Origin: an uncultured Bacteroidales bacterium
GTDB taxonomy: Bacteria; Bacteroidota; Bacteroidia; Bacteroidales; UBA932
Direction: 5' to 3'
DNA: 61,696 nucleotides
NCBI GenBank assembly: GCA_900321715.1
Contig: ONXC01000011.1
Span: 1 to 61,696, forward strand
A program made the position numbers and the translations under genes. The notes beneath the pieces are model-generated. The model was not told the origin of the DNA. It saw only the letters and a list, made by a program, of their open reading frames with translations, and made no database searches. Below are positions 17,236 through 26,384 of this stretch, piece by piece (the stretch's first letter is position 1; every line of letters begins with the position of its first letter).

Positions 17236-18539
17236 ATCTCAAGAAGTGTATTTTGCTTTTTCAGTATTTCCTGAAGGGCGGCAATATCCATGTCCTGCGC
17301 CTTATTGGACCTTGTCACAGTAAGCGCCGCGGCATCTCCCGCCGCCTGGCCGGTCACAAAGCATGTTGCAATCTCACGGGCATCCCAGGTAAGGCCCTCA
17401 TCGAAGCCGAAGCATCGGCCCGCAACCAGAAGGTTGGGAGTCTTCTGGGGAACAATGGCCCCGTAAGGGATTTGCCAGATGGGCCTTTCTTTCTTTGTAA
17501 TCTTCCTGCCCTTATACGGTATGGTGGCCGATCCTCCGCTGAAGCCAATGGCGTCGTCATACCTGACGCCGGTCATCGATTCTTCCAGCGTGACGGTGCG
17601 CATTGCCTCAAGCACACGGGTTGTCCTCACGCCTATCTGGCCCGGGGTCTCAAGGAGGAAGGCGTTCCTGCATCCTTCACGCGAACGGAGTTCCTGGGTG
17701 CGCTCCCACATAACCTTGCGGTGCTTCTGCTGAAGTCTTGAAATGTTGAATACGTCCAGGCCATCCTGGTCTGTCTCTCCCTTCATGTGAAGAAGTCTCA
17801 CGCCCTTGCCGGGTAGTTTGGTCCCAAGCTTCACGGATTCTTCTATGCCGCCAACTCTCCACATTGCGCCGATGTCGTTCTTCTGCACGCGGAAGGGGTC
17901 TCCCGTCCGGGAGAATATGTCTCCGTCTCCGCTGGCATCTACAACGGCCTTTGCCCTTACGGCCACTCTTCCGCTCTTGCATTCAAGGATGACACAGTCT
18001 ATCCTGTCTCCGGACATGACTACCTGGGATGCGGTGCAGTTATAGAGCACCTGGACTCCGTTCTCATCCATCATCAGGTCCATCACATACTTGGCGGCCT
18101 CGGGATCTACAGACGGGTCCTTGGGATTGAAGGCCATGCCCAGGTCAAAGAGCCTGCCGCATATCTCGTTGGAGAAGCCGTACACGCACTTTGTCCAGCT
18201 CCCGTTTTTGTGAAGACCGTGAGTGGAAAGGACCGGTGTAACAATTCCGCCTGTCCACAGGCCTCCAAGGCATGCGTATCTTTCAAGCAGCATCACGGAT
18301 ACGCCGCAACGGGCAGCGCTCACCGCAGCAGCCACGCCTGCAGGCCCTCCACCAACAACGAGCACATCCACAGAGCCAATGACAGGAATCTGCCGGGCGG
18401 GTTCATTTACCCAACCCTGACTGGGCACGTGAGATCTCTCTCTCTGGACGGCACAAGACTGCGCAACGCTACCAAGACCAAGAAGGGACAATGCTCCGGT
18501 GCCGATGGCGGTATTTTTCAAAAACTTTCTTCTGTCCAT
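17232..18539 (-). CDS. Exported FAD-dependent oxidoreductase (FAD_oxidored family)
   Basis: The 435-residue product starts with a Tat-like signal (MDRRKFLKNTAIGTGALSLL) and has a possible lipobox at AQSC. An FAD-binding Rossmann motif follows (VLVVGGGPAGVAAA, near 57-70), then GLWTGGIVTPV, VVDASGDGD and a C-terminal LVAGRCFGFDEG FAD contact. Members of this family (PF12831) occur in polysaccharide loci, but their substrates are largely unknown. The setting between SusCD-type genes and glycosidases suggests oxidation or reduction of a sugar in the periplasm. The gene follows the DUF5689 gene by 2 nt and overlaps the BNR gene by 4 nt. Confidence 0.85.
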   Translation of the reverse strand: MDRRKFLKNTAIGTGALSLLGLGSVAQSCAVQRERSHVPSQGWVNEPARQIPVIGSVDVLVVGGGPAGVAAAVSAARCGVSVMLLERYACLGGLWTGGIVTPVLSTHGLHKNGSWTKCVYGFSNEICGRLFDLGMAFNPKDPSVDPEAAKYVMDLMMDENGVQVLYNCTASQVVMSGDRIDCVILECKSGRVAVRAKAVVDASGDGDIFSRTGDPFRVQKNDIGAMWRVGGIEESVKLGTKLPGKGVRLLHMKGETDQDGLDVFNISRLQQKHRKVMWERTQELRSREGCRNAFLLETPGQIGVRTTRVLEAMRTVTLEESMTGVRYDDAIGFSGGSATIPYKGRKITKKERPIWQIPYGAIVPQKTPNLLVAGRCFGFDEGLTWDAREIATCFVTGQAAGDAAALTVTRSNKAQDMDIAALQEILKKQNTLLEI

Positions 18540-18541
18540 TA

Positions 18542-20620
18542 CTACTTGTTATATCTAACAGATAAATAATTCAATGAGTTGTCGCATTTACTCGACTGGT
18601 CTTCAACGCTGTCAATACTGCCACCGTCGTAAGAGTTGCCGGTACCTGCAGCTTTGGAGATTGGAATCAGTCTCACGCAGACTTTTGCCTTATCCCAAAT
18701 CTCGGCATCATCAGGGAGAGTGATGCTGATGTATTTGTGTCCTGCGGTCTGCCAGTTCCTGCGGCCAGAAGTGAGAGCGAAATCCGGAACGGTAAACGTT
18801 CCTGCAGAAATCCAGTCGGAGTCATCCACGGAATAATCCATTCTCCAGTATCTTGGCGCACCGCATCTCATACCGTATCCATTAACAATGCCAAACTGGA
18901 CAGACATGGGACTGTGGGTTTGATCTATACCTTCGGTAGAGAACTCTACGCACCAGTATTTTGACGTAGTCCATGCCGAGCAGCTCCATGCCTGGTTTTC
19001 TGTGATGGACCACATTCCATAGTTGGAGGTATCCAATCGGCTCCAGTCCCTTTTTGGAATTATCCTTCCATTAGCGGAGCCCTTCCTGGCAGTAAGGTTG
19101 CCGTTGCTTGAGTATGTTGGCAGGACGGCGGTGGAATCGGCATTTGCAATGAATCTGGTGTATTCACAGAGAAGTTGCGAGAAGCTGTTGTCCCGTTCAT
19201 TGGCAAGCCGGACATCTTCCCTGTGGACCGGCCGGATCTGGTAATAGCCGATGTCCCCGATATCTGTGATGTAATCCAGGGCCAGACCTTCTGAGAGCAT
19301 CCTGTTCTGAGCATCTTTATCCCATTCAAAGTTGTCGCAATGCTCATGGACTATGACTCCGGTTACAGACCCGCTTCCAAGCGGCATGGCCTCCCCGTTT
19401 CTACCCCAAGAACATGTTGTGTTCACGCACATGTAGATATTGTCTCCATTATTGTCAAGCAGCACCATGGGATACTTGTTCATTATGGAAACCTGTCTGG
19501 TGTCAAGGGGAAGGAAAGGACCTTTGCCAATTGGAATCTCCACATCGTCAATGCGAACAAGAGTGTAGATGTCGTCTTCGGCAAGATCGCCGATGTGTTT
19601 TGACTTGGCGGTGAATCCTACCATTTCCGAGGATGCCATTATTGCATCTGTGGACACATTGGAAAGGACATATCTGAGCGGCTTCTGATATCTGGTCAGA
19701 GTTGCCCCATACAGGTCAATGGCCACATGGTCAAAGCGGGAAACCTTCTGATAGACGGCCGACGAGAAATCTACCCTGATTCCGGACGTGTTGTCATCGT
19801 TGGCAAGATAGAGGGCAGAGGATGAACCGGACAAATCCTGAATAACTGACGATACATTTCTGTTTTCAGCGCCATTACCTTCACTGTCGTCATTCAGGAC
19901 AACGCCTTCCAGAAGAATATGAGAGTTTATGACAAGCTCTCCGGCAGAAGTCTTGAGAGTCTTTACTTCATTCACCCCGGCGTATGTCCAGACAGACTTT
20001 TCCGAAGCCTGGCTTACACATACCTGGCCGCTCAGACTGGCGCTGCTTATCATAATTGTTGCCGTCCTCAGAGAGTCCTGATAGTTTGCATCAACGTCAA
20101 AGCGGACGTCGTTGTTTTCTATACGGAGATGCCTGATCCAGGGTTCCGTGGATTCAATCAGGAAAAGGTCCGGATTCATAAGAGTGCGTATCCTTGCAGA
20201 GTATTCTCCGCCGGAAGCGGGCACAAGAACATTCTTCTGTACAATGTCAAGAGCCAGAGGGAGCAGACCCTTTTGCTTCAGGATCAGTTCAACGCGGATA
20301 TCTCCGCCTGTAAGAATGATGACGCTCTCGCGGCTGACGCCCCTGTCTGCTTGGTAAGAGACGCAAAGCGACACGTCTCCTGAAAGCACAATCTCTTTAG
20401 AAGACGGATTGTCAGTGAACCATAGCCATGAATCGTCGGAAGAGATTGTGGCAGTCCATTCGTTGTCTGAAAGAACCTCAAAGACGGCCTTTCCGGCCTC
20501 GCTGCCAACCTCTTTAACCGGGTATTCACATCCAAGTCCATACAGAGTTGCCTTGTATGTTTCCTTCTCACAGGAAAGCGCAAGCAGGGCAATGAGAGAT
20601 ATGATTATGTACTTTTTCAT
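18542..20620 (-). CDS. BACON/DUF5689 surface lipoprotein (SusE-position protein)
   Basis: The 692-residue product has a lipoprotein signal (LLALSC). Two BACON-type beta-sandwich repeats can be seen (about 30-115 and 120-205, with EWTATISSDDSWLWF and PASGGEYSARIR). A DUF5689-like segment follows (about 215-470, with SSVIQDLSGSSSALYL) and then a Trp-rich C-terminal domain (about 500-670) that looks like a carbohydrate-binding jellyroll. BACON domains are known from Bacteroidota glycan-utilization proteins. Its position directly after susD suggests a surface glycan-binding protein. It overlaps susD by 4 nt. Confidence 0.82.
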   Translation of the reverse strand: MKKYIIISLIALLALSCEKETYKATLYGLGCEYPVKEVGSEAGKAVFEVLSDNEWTATISSDDSWLWFTDNPSSKEIVLSGDVSLCVSYQADRGVSRESVIILTGGDIRVELILKQKGLLPLALDIVQKNVLVPASGGEYSARIRTLMNPDLFLIESTEPWIRHLRIENNDVRFDVDANYQDSLRTATIMISSASLSGQVCVSQASEKSVWTYAGVNEVKTLKTSAGELVINSHILLEGVVLNDDSEGNGAENRNVSSVIQDLSGSSSALYLANDDNTSGIRVDFSSAVYQKVSRFDHVAIDLYGATLTRYQKPLRYVLSNVSTDAIMASSEMVGFTAKSKHIGDLAEDDIYTLVRIDDVEIPIGKGPFLPLDTRQVSIMNKYPMVLLDNNGDNIYMCVNTTCSWGRNGEAMPLGSGSVTGVIVHEHCDNFEWDKDAQNRMLSEGLALDYITDIGDIGYYQIRPVHREDVRLANERDNSFSQLLCEYTRFIANADSTAVLPTYSSNGNLTARKGSANGRIIPKRDWSRLDTSNYGMWSITENQAWSCSAWTTSKYWCVEFSTEGIDQTHSPMSVQFGIVNGYGMRCGAPRYWRMDYSVDDSDWISAGTFTVPDFALTSGRRNWQTAGHKYISITLPDDAEIWDKAKVCVRLIPISKAAGTGNSYDGGSIDSVEDQSSKCDNSLNYLSVRYNK

Positions 20621-22290
20621 TGCAGATACTCCTTATTGTCAAGGGCATAGCCCGAATATGTAACCTGGTCGGAAGGAATTGGCCAATACCTGTGGCATGG
20701 ACGGATAAACTCCTGTATGTAGGTTCCGTCATTGTACAGCTGTGTCCTTTCGTACCAAATACCCCATCTTACAAGATCGAACTTTCTTTGGAACTCTCCA
20801 AAAAGCTCTCTTGCGCATTCCATCCTGATTTCCTCCATCAGGGCGCTGGCATTGTTTCCTACGGCCGACGGGGTGAGCTTGTCCAACCCGGCCCTGGTGC
20901 GGGTAATGTTCAAATAGTCGCAGGCCCCATCCATGTCGCCGAGCATAAGCAGAGCCTCCGCCTTGCCAAGCAATGCGCCTGCAAAACGGAACAGTTTGTA
21001 ATTGTTGCTGTCCTTATAGTTGTACATACCGTAGCACCAGAATTTGTTTCCCAGCCAAGGGCGGTTGTTGCCGTTGGAGCTGACGGTGGTGAACCAAAGC
21101 ACCGATGCTTTTTCCCTTGTATTGTCGGAAGGTGAATACCCCATCCATCTCCATGCAAGGTTTCCGGAACCGCCACGGGCAATATTGGCTCCTGCGGAAT
21201 ACTCTCCGCTGCGGAGGTCCTTTCCGCCATACGGCATCAGCCGCTGGTAATAATATGCGGTAGGGCGGGCCGATACAGATGTCCTGGCAAAGCTGCCAAG
21301 TTCCGGGATTGCAATACCGTTGTAAATGTCAGAAACAGGTACGGCGGCTTCAGGATCTTCCGTGTTGCCTGTTGTTCTGAGAGGCATGCACATACTGGCA
21401 ATTTTACCGGAAAACTGAACGCCGTAGGCCTCCACAATATTACCCATCTCAAGAATTGACTCTGCTGTCCATTTCCTGGAGAAAGGAATATCGGTCAAAG
21501 GATAGGCTTCGCCAAACCCCGAGGGATTTGCCCGAAAGTCTCCGTAAATCTGTTCCAGCACGGTGAAGACGGTTACAGCGTCTTCCCATCGTTTGTTCCA
21601 GAGGCACATCTTTCCGGCCAGCATCAAACCAACTGCAGCCCCCATCCGGTAGTTGCTGTCTCCTTCATAAGAGCGGACAAGTTGCAGAGCTTCCTTTTTA
21701 CCCATTTCTGCAGGAAGAAGGTATTCCATCAGCTGGTCAATCAGATAGTCTCTGGTGTTGTCTGCGCTCATGCGTGGGAGTTTGGCTACAGTGGCGCGGT
21801 TTTCTTCCGTAACAGGGTATGTGTAGAACGGGACATCTCCAAACGTACAGGTAAGGAGGTAATAGTACATTGCCCGGAGGATATAAGTCTCTGCGAGAAG
21901 CTTCTCTGACTGTTTGGCGGTGATGTGGCCTTCATCTACTGCAGATTTTATCACATCGGCCATCTCATTGCAGAGCATCACTCCGTTATAGCCGTTCTTC
22001 CATACAGTGCTGCCAATGCCAGGCCTGTCTGGAGAGATATTGCAGTTGGAGTTATAGTCGGTGGAGACGTTGTACATCATCAAGTCTGCGGCACATTCCG
22101 TCATCTGGAAGAACTGATTGCCGATAATACCCCTCAGCGGAGAATAACAACCGTTGAGGCCGGTGATTATCTGGGCCTCGGACTTGTAATATGTCTCACG
22201 TGTGGAGTATGAGTCCACCTTCTCTTTTAGAGAACAGGCGCTCACTGCAAGGGCGGCAGTAGCAGCGTATAACAATATCTTCGCCTTCAT
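20617..22290 (-). CDS. SusD/RagB family nutrient-binding outer-membrane lipoprotein
   Basis: SusD-like proteins form the lid of a SusC transporter and capture glycan at the cell surface. The 557-residue product has a lipoprotein signal (AVSAC) and the helical TPR-like N-terminal region (YYKSEAQIITGLNGCY, followed by helices to about 250). The conserved C-terminal segment ECARELFGEFQRKFDLVRWG and an end rich in Trp/Pro (HRYWPIPSDQ) are typical of the family. It follows susC by 2 nt and overlaps the DUF5689 gene by 4 nt. The substrate is unknown. Confidence 0.95.
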   Translation of the reverse strand: MKAKILLYAATAALAVSACSLKEKVDSYSTRETYYKSEAQIITGLNGCYSPLRGIIGNQFFQMTECAADLMMYNVSTDYNSNCNISPDRPGIGSTVWKNGYNGVMLCNEMADVIKSAVDEGHITAKQSEKLLAETYILRAMYYYLLTCTFGDVPFYTYPVTEENRATVAKLPRMSADNTRDYLIDQLMEYLLPAEMGKKEALQLVRSYEGDSNYRMGAAVGLMLAGKMCLWNKRWEDAVTVFTVLEQIYGDFRANPSGFGEAYPLTDIPFSRKWTAESILEMGNIVEAYGVQFSGKIASMCMPLRTTGNTEDPEAAVPVSDIYNGIAIPELGSFARTSVSARPTAYYYQRLMPYGGKDLRSGEYSAGANIARGGSGNLAWRWMGYSPSDNTREKASVLWFTTVSSNGNNRPWLGNKFWCYGMYNYKDSNNYKLFRFAGALLGKAEALLMLGDMDGACDYLNITRTRAGLDKLTPSAVGNNASALMEEIRMECARELFGEFQRKFDLVRWGIWYERTQLYNDGTYIQEFIRPCHRYWPIPSDQVTYSGYALDNKEYLQ

Positions 22291-22292
22291 AA

Positions 22293-25200
22293 TCAGAACT
22301 TTATCATAACGTTAACAACGGCAGTCATAGGACGCGGATATGATCCGTTGTCCAGTCGGTAAATGTTGGAAGAGGAATTCACGTCCGGATCAAATCCGTT
22401 ATAGTTTTTGAAAAGCAGCAGGTTCTCGCCGCAGATTCCCACATTCAAGGCCTTTATTAAGCTGCGCTTTTTAACGGGGAAGTCGTAGCTTATTGACAAG
22501 GTCTTGAGTCTTAGGTAAGAAGCATCATGGACAATGCGGTCACTGGCCATAGTGTCATTGAATGTGGGGCGGGATATGTCTGAATCCGGTCTCAAGTCCG
22601 GATCCCATGCCTGGAGCATATACCTGTACTTGTTGTAAGCAGAAATTCCGGATCCCATCCATAGCTCGGAGAGGTTATAAATCTTGCCGCCTATGGAATA
22701 CACCCAGTATATGCCGATATTGAGTCTTCTTCCTATCTTGAAGTCATTCTGCACGCCGCCGTAGACAACGGCATCGGCACTGCCAATGTATACGTAGTCG
22801 TTCTCGTCAAGAATTCCGTCGTGATTGAGGTCTGCATACTTGGTGCGGCCAACGTTGCTTCCCTTGGTGCCCGGCCTGATTGAAGACGCCCATTTGTGGG
22901 TGATCTCATTCCTGGCAACCTCTTCTTCGCTGTGCCACACACCCTCGTACTGATAGCCCCAAAGAGCGTTTGCGGGATAACCCTCCTTATAGGCGTACAT
23001 GTACTGAGTAGGATTGCGTGGATTCAGGTACAGAGGCACGGCTTCTCCGCCGTTGCCGGCATCGACAACCATCTGACGGTTGTGGGAAACTGTCAGTGTA
23101 GTGCTCCAGGTAAATGAACGCGCTCTTACGTTTACGGTATTCAGGGTAAACTCCACACCGGCATTGGATGTTGCGCCGGCATTTGTGAAGTAGGTGGTGA
23201 AACCGGTGGTCTGCGTAGTCCTCATGGCAAGAAGCAGATCGGATGTTCTGGAGAGATATCCTTCGGCCTCCAGATTAATCCTGCCTCCTAATACAGAGAT
23301 GTTCATTCCCACATTCAAAGCGTCTGTCTTTTCCCAGGTAAGATTGCTGTTTGGCAGTTTGGAAGGAGTCTGTGCAAGGTTTACCCCGTTGCCAAACACC
23401 CAGTCTCCAGGAGCAGCATACAGAGTGGGAATGGTCATATAAGGTGATACGGCATCATTACCAGAGCGGCCGGCACTTAGTCTAAGCGACAGGTCGTTTA
23501 CCCAGTAAACTTCACTCATGAATGGCTCGTTGGAAATGGACCACCTCAAAGCCAGGGCAGGGAACAGTCCCCATTTCCTTCCTTCGGAGAAGTTGGAAGC
23601 CCCGTCGGCACGGAATGTCGCCGTTACATAGTATCTGCGACGGTAAGACCAGTTGGCCCTTCCAAGGACAGATAATTTTGTCTTATAAGTGTCATAGCTG
23701 GTCACACGAAGGTTGGCGGGATCCTGAAGACCGGCCATGTTGTGCCAGGTAAGACCGTCATCCAGATAACCGGTTCCGCGGTTGGAAGCATAGTCAACAT
23801 TCTGCTGTTCTGCAGTGAAGCCGGCAAGCATGTCAAGGTCGTGTCCCTTTTTCTTCAGCTTGTACTCAACCGTTGTCTCGGACAGAAGCTTAATCTGTTT
23901 CACGTCTGTCCTGCTGGCCGATCCTCCTGTCTGGTCTGCTGCCGCAACAGGAAGGAACGAGGGATAATATGTTCCTGTTAAAGCATCATTGAATGTATAT
24001 GACAGGCGAGTCTGAATGGTAAAGCGTTTCACTTTTGCCCTTAGCCAGGGTGCCAGCGAGAACACAGTCTTCTGCGATTCATTGGTGGCGTATTTCTGAG
24101 TCAGGTAAGGATTGTTGAATACGGATCCTCCGATGCTTTCAGAGTCTCCATACCTGTTCCAGATGTCTTCTGTTGTCAGAAGAGGACTCAGGAAAATAGC
24201 TGCGGAGGTGTTGGTTCCTCCGATGGCCGCCGTTGTGCGGTTTGTCCATTGACCGGTGTAACTTGCCCTCAGACCCCATCTTACGGCAGAGGTCAGCTTG
24301 GCATCGTTCCAGAACAGGCCGGACAGTCTCTTGTGTCCTGCGCCTTTCACAACACCTTTGGTGTCATTCCAGCCAACGGAAATAGAGTATCGGTTGTCTT
24401 TGCTGCCACCCTTGAGAGCCAGATAGTAGTCCTGATACATACCAGTCTGTGACAAGGCATCTATCCAGTCTGTACCACTGCCTAAAGATTCAGGATCCGG
24501 GAAAGGAGCTTTCCACGTAATTGGATCCGGCCTTCCGGCTGTCTGGTATGCGCACATGTTTCTCCACTGGGCGTATTCAGATGCATTCATGATGTCCAGT
24601 TTCCCTGCAATTTTTGACAGACCCACGCTGGACTTGAATGTCACGTTGATGGGGGATGCCGGAGAAACACCGTTGTCAGTAGTGACAAGTATAACTCCGT
24701 TTGCTCCCCGGGAACCATAAATGGCAGTGGAAGAAACATCCTTCAGGATGGAAATGGAGACAATGTCAGAATGGTTGATTTCGCCAAGGTCCTGTACGGC
24801 ATCAACAATTCCGTCAACTACTATCAGCGGCTGATTGCCTGCCGAAATTGACCTTGAACCACGTATCTGGATGGTTCCGGCTTCACCGGGCTCACCATTC
24901 TGAGACATAAACTCGGCTCCGGCAACCCTGCCCTGAAGAGCCTGGCTCACAGAGGACACCGGCGTACCGGAAAGGCTTTCCACATCTACTACGGAAACCG
25001 ATCCTGTAAGGTCGCTCTTCTTGGATGTTCCGTAGGCAATGACAACAACCTTGTCCAGCACCTCGGATGCAGCCTTGAGAGTGATGTTCAGTTCTGTCCT
25101 GCCGTCAACATGCTCCACAACGGTGTTGTAACCAATGCAGGAGAACTCCAGAAAAGCGTCCGGAGTTGTCAGAATGGAATAACGGCCGTCCGTGTCGGTC

Positions 25201-25358
25201 ATTGTTGCGCGACTCGGAGCATTTTTGTCCACGACGCCGACACCGGGTACGGTTTCACCAAGTTCATCCGTTACGATGCCGCTCACCTGTATCTGCTGGG
25301 CATGCAATACCGCAGCAGCAAACAGTAATATCAATATTAGCGCTGTTCTTCTCATCAC
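22293..25358 (-). CDS. SusC/RagA family TonB-linked outer-membrane transporter
   Basis: SusC proteins are TonB-dependent channels that import oligosaccharides. The 1,021-residue product has a signal peptide ending near LHAQ and an N-terminal carboxypeptidase-regulatory-like domain (about 22-100, VSGIVTDELGETVPGVGV). A TonB-box-like VVVIAYGTSKKSDLTGS is followed by the plug domain (LQGRVAGAEF, IRGSRSISAGNQPLIVVDG, AIYGSRGANGVILVTT). A long barrel ends in an aromatic terminal residue (VVNVMIKF). Either of the first two Met could start. It sits in the middle of the long locus with 4-nt and 2-nt gaps, and no promoter of its own is evident. Confidence 0.96.
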   Translation of the reverse strand: MMRRTALILILLFAAAVLHAQQIQVSGIVTDELGETVPGVGVVDKNAPSRATMTDTDGRYSILTTPDAFLEFSCIGYNTVVEHVDGRTELNITLKAASEVLDKVVVIAYGTSKKSDLTGSVSVVDVESLSGTPVSSVSQALQGRVAGAEFMSQNGEPGEAGTIQIRGSRSISAGNQPLIVVDGIVDAVQDLGEINHSDIVSISILKDVSSTAIYGSRGANGVILVTTDNGVSPASPINVTFKSSVGLSKIAGKLDIMNASEYAQWRNMCAYQTAGRPDPITWKAPFPDPESLGSGTDWIDALSQTGMYQDYYLALKGGSKDNRYSISVGWNDTKGVVKGAGHKRLSGLFWNDAKLTSAVRWGLRASYTGQWTNRTTAAIGGTNTSAAIFLSPLLTTEDIWNRYGDSESIGGSVFNNPYLTQKYATNESQKTVFSLAPWLRAKVKRFTIQTRLSYTFNDALTGTYYPSFLPVAAADQTGGSASRTDVKQIKLLSETTVEYKLKKKGHDLDMLAGFTAEQQNVDYASNRGTGYLDDGLTWHNMAGLQDPANLRVTSYDTYKTKLSVLGRANWSYRRRYYVTATFRADGASNFSEGRKWGLFPALALRWSISNEPFMSEVYWVNDLSLRLSAGRSGNDAVSPYMTIPTLYAAPGDWVFGNGVNLAQTPSKLPNSNLTWEKTDALNVGMNISVLGGRINLEAEGYLSRTSDLLLAMRTTQTTGFTTYFTNAGATSNAGVEFTLNTVNVRARSFTWSTTLTVSHNRQMVVDAGNGGEAVPLYLNPRNPTQYMYAYKEGYPANALWGYQYEGVWHSEEEVARNEITHKWASSIRPGTKGSNVGRTKYADLNHDGILDENDYVYIGSADAVVYGGVQNDFKIGRRLNIGIYWVYSIGGKIYNLSELWMGSGISAYNKYRYMLQAWDPDLRPDSDISRPTFNDTMASDRIVHDASYLRLKTLSISYDFPVKKRSLIKALNVGICGENLLLFKNYNGFDPDVNSSSNIYRLDNGSYPRPMTAVVNVMIKF

Positions 25359-25362
25359 CCGT

Positions 25363-26382
25363 TCAATATTCCAATGTTAACACAATAGGCCGATGTTCCA
25401 TTGCTGAAACAGGTTTGTCTGCCAGTTTCACTCCCACTACCTTGGAGAGTATGGTTCTGGACACATAAGCGTAATCGGCCTGATATGAATGGCCGCTTTC
25501 CGCATCTGTCCAGGTGCTGATATAATTCTGCTCAGAGAGCCACAGACAATCATACATGTTGTTGGTCCATGCATATTTGTCCGACTCAAAAGCAGCATCA
25601 GAGCTGTCCTTAGGATACCATGCGGGAGTTTTGGAATATCCGGACTGCATCATGGACAGGTGGAAGAACTGTCCTCCAACCACCCAGTCGGCGCCTGCGC
25701 CGGCGGTGTTGATAGTCTGTTCAAGCAGTTCGCGGAACATGGCGTCCTTATTCTCGCTTGATGAGAAATCGGCAGCCACAAAGTTGATTCCGCCAAAAGT
25801 TATTACAGAGGCATCTGCCCCGGGGATTGGCGTCCCGGCCTCCGGCTCCAGGAAATGATCTCCACAGGCCACGACATCAAAGGATGAAGCCCACTGGGCA
25901 AGGGCGCTTTCCGCTTCAAGTCCAGCTGCACTGCAATATGCAATTTCCATTGTCCGCAAAGCGGGGACCTGGAATTCAATCTTCACCCCGGGAGCATCAG
26001 ACACCTTGCAGGATGGCAGATTTGAGCCAAAACCACGTTGTGACAGAAGCAATGTGTCGCACCTGCTCTGCTCCTCTGTAATGAGCAGTATCCTTGCCCG
26101 GCGTGAGGGACGGATATCCGACATGTCGGATGTGTTTGAATCATAGTTTAAGGTAAATGCGCCGTTGTCTTTGCCACAGATGACGTCTGTCCCTACCCAG
26201 CCGGCGGTGCCGTCCACGCACACTTTCCATCGGCCGGTAGTCTCAACACTCACGGAAACAGAACCGGGCTGGGCTCCGACGCGGATTTCTCCAATCAATA
26301 ATCCGGGAGCAATGGGGGAACTCTCTTTTGTGCATGCGCCCACTACCAGGGCGACAGCCGTGATTAATACTATTCTCCTCAT
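25363..26382 (-). CDS. Lipoprotein with BACON-like domain and a degenerate EEP-like C-terminal domain
   Basis: The 339-residue product has a lipoprotein signal (LVVGAC). Residues 30-115 look like a beta-sandwich ending in LLLSQRGFG, as in BACON/DUF4984-type repeats. The C-terminal 200 residues resemble an endonuclease/exonuclease/phosphatase fold: a VVGGQFFHLS strand where GDFN is expected, and a final block DYAYVSRTIL...MEHRPIVLTLEY where these enzymes have DY-(hydrophobic)-S...SDHxPV. Key catalytic residues (Asp of GDFN, Asp of SDH) seem replaced. It is therefore probably a binding protein or altered enzyme. This is an inference from pattern only. It lies between a fimbrillin-like gene and susC. 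Confidence 0.6.
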   Translation of the reverse strand: MRRIVLITAVALVVGACTKESSPIAPGLLIGEIRVGAQPGSVSVSVETTGRWKVCVDGTAGWVGTDVICGKDNGAFTLNYDSNTSDMSDIRPSRRARILLITEEQSRCDTLLLSQRGFGSNLPSCKVSDAPGVKIEFQVPALRTMEIAYCSAAGLEAESALAQWASSFDVVACGDHFLEPEAGTPIPGADASVITFGGINFVAADFSSSENKDAMFRELLEQTINTAGAGADWVVGGQFFHLSMMQSGYSKTPAWYPKDSSDAAFESDKYAWTNNMYDCLWLSEQNYISTWTDAESGHSYQADYAYVSRTILSKVVGVKLADKPVSAMEHRPIVLTLEY

Positions 26383-26384
26383 AA

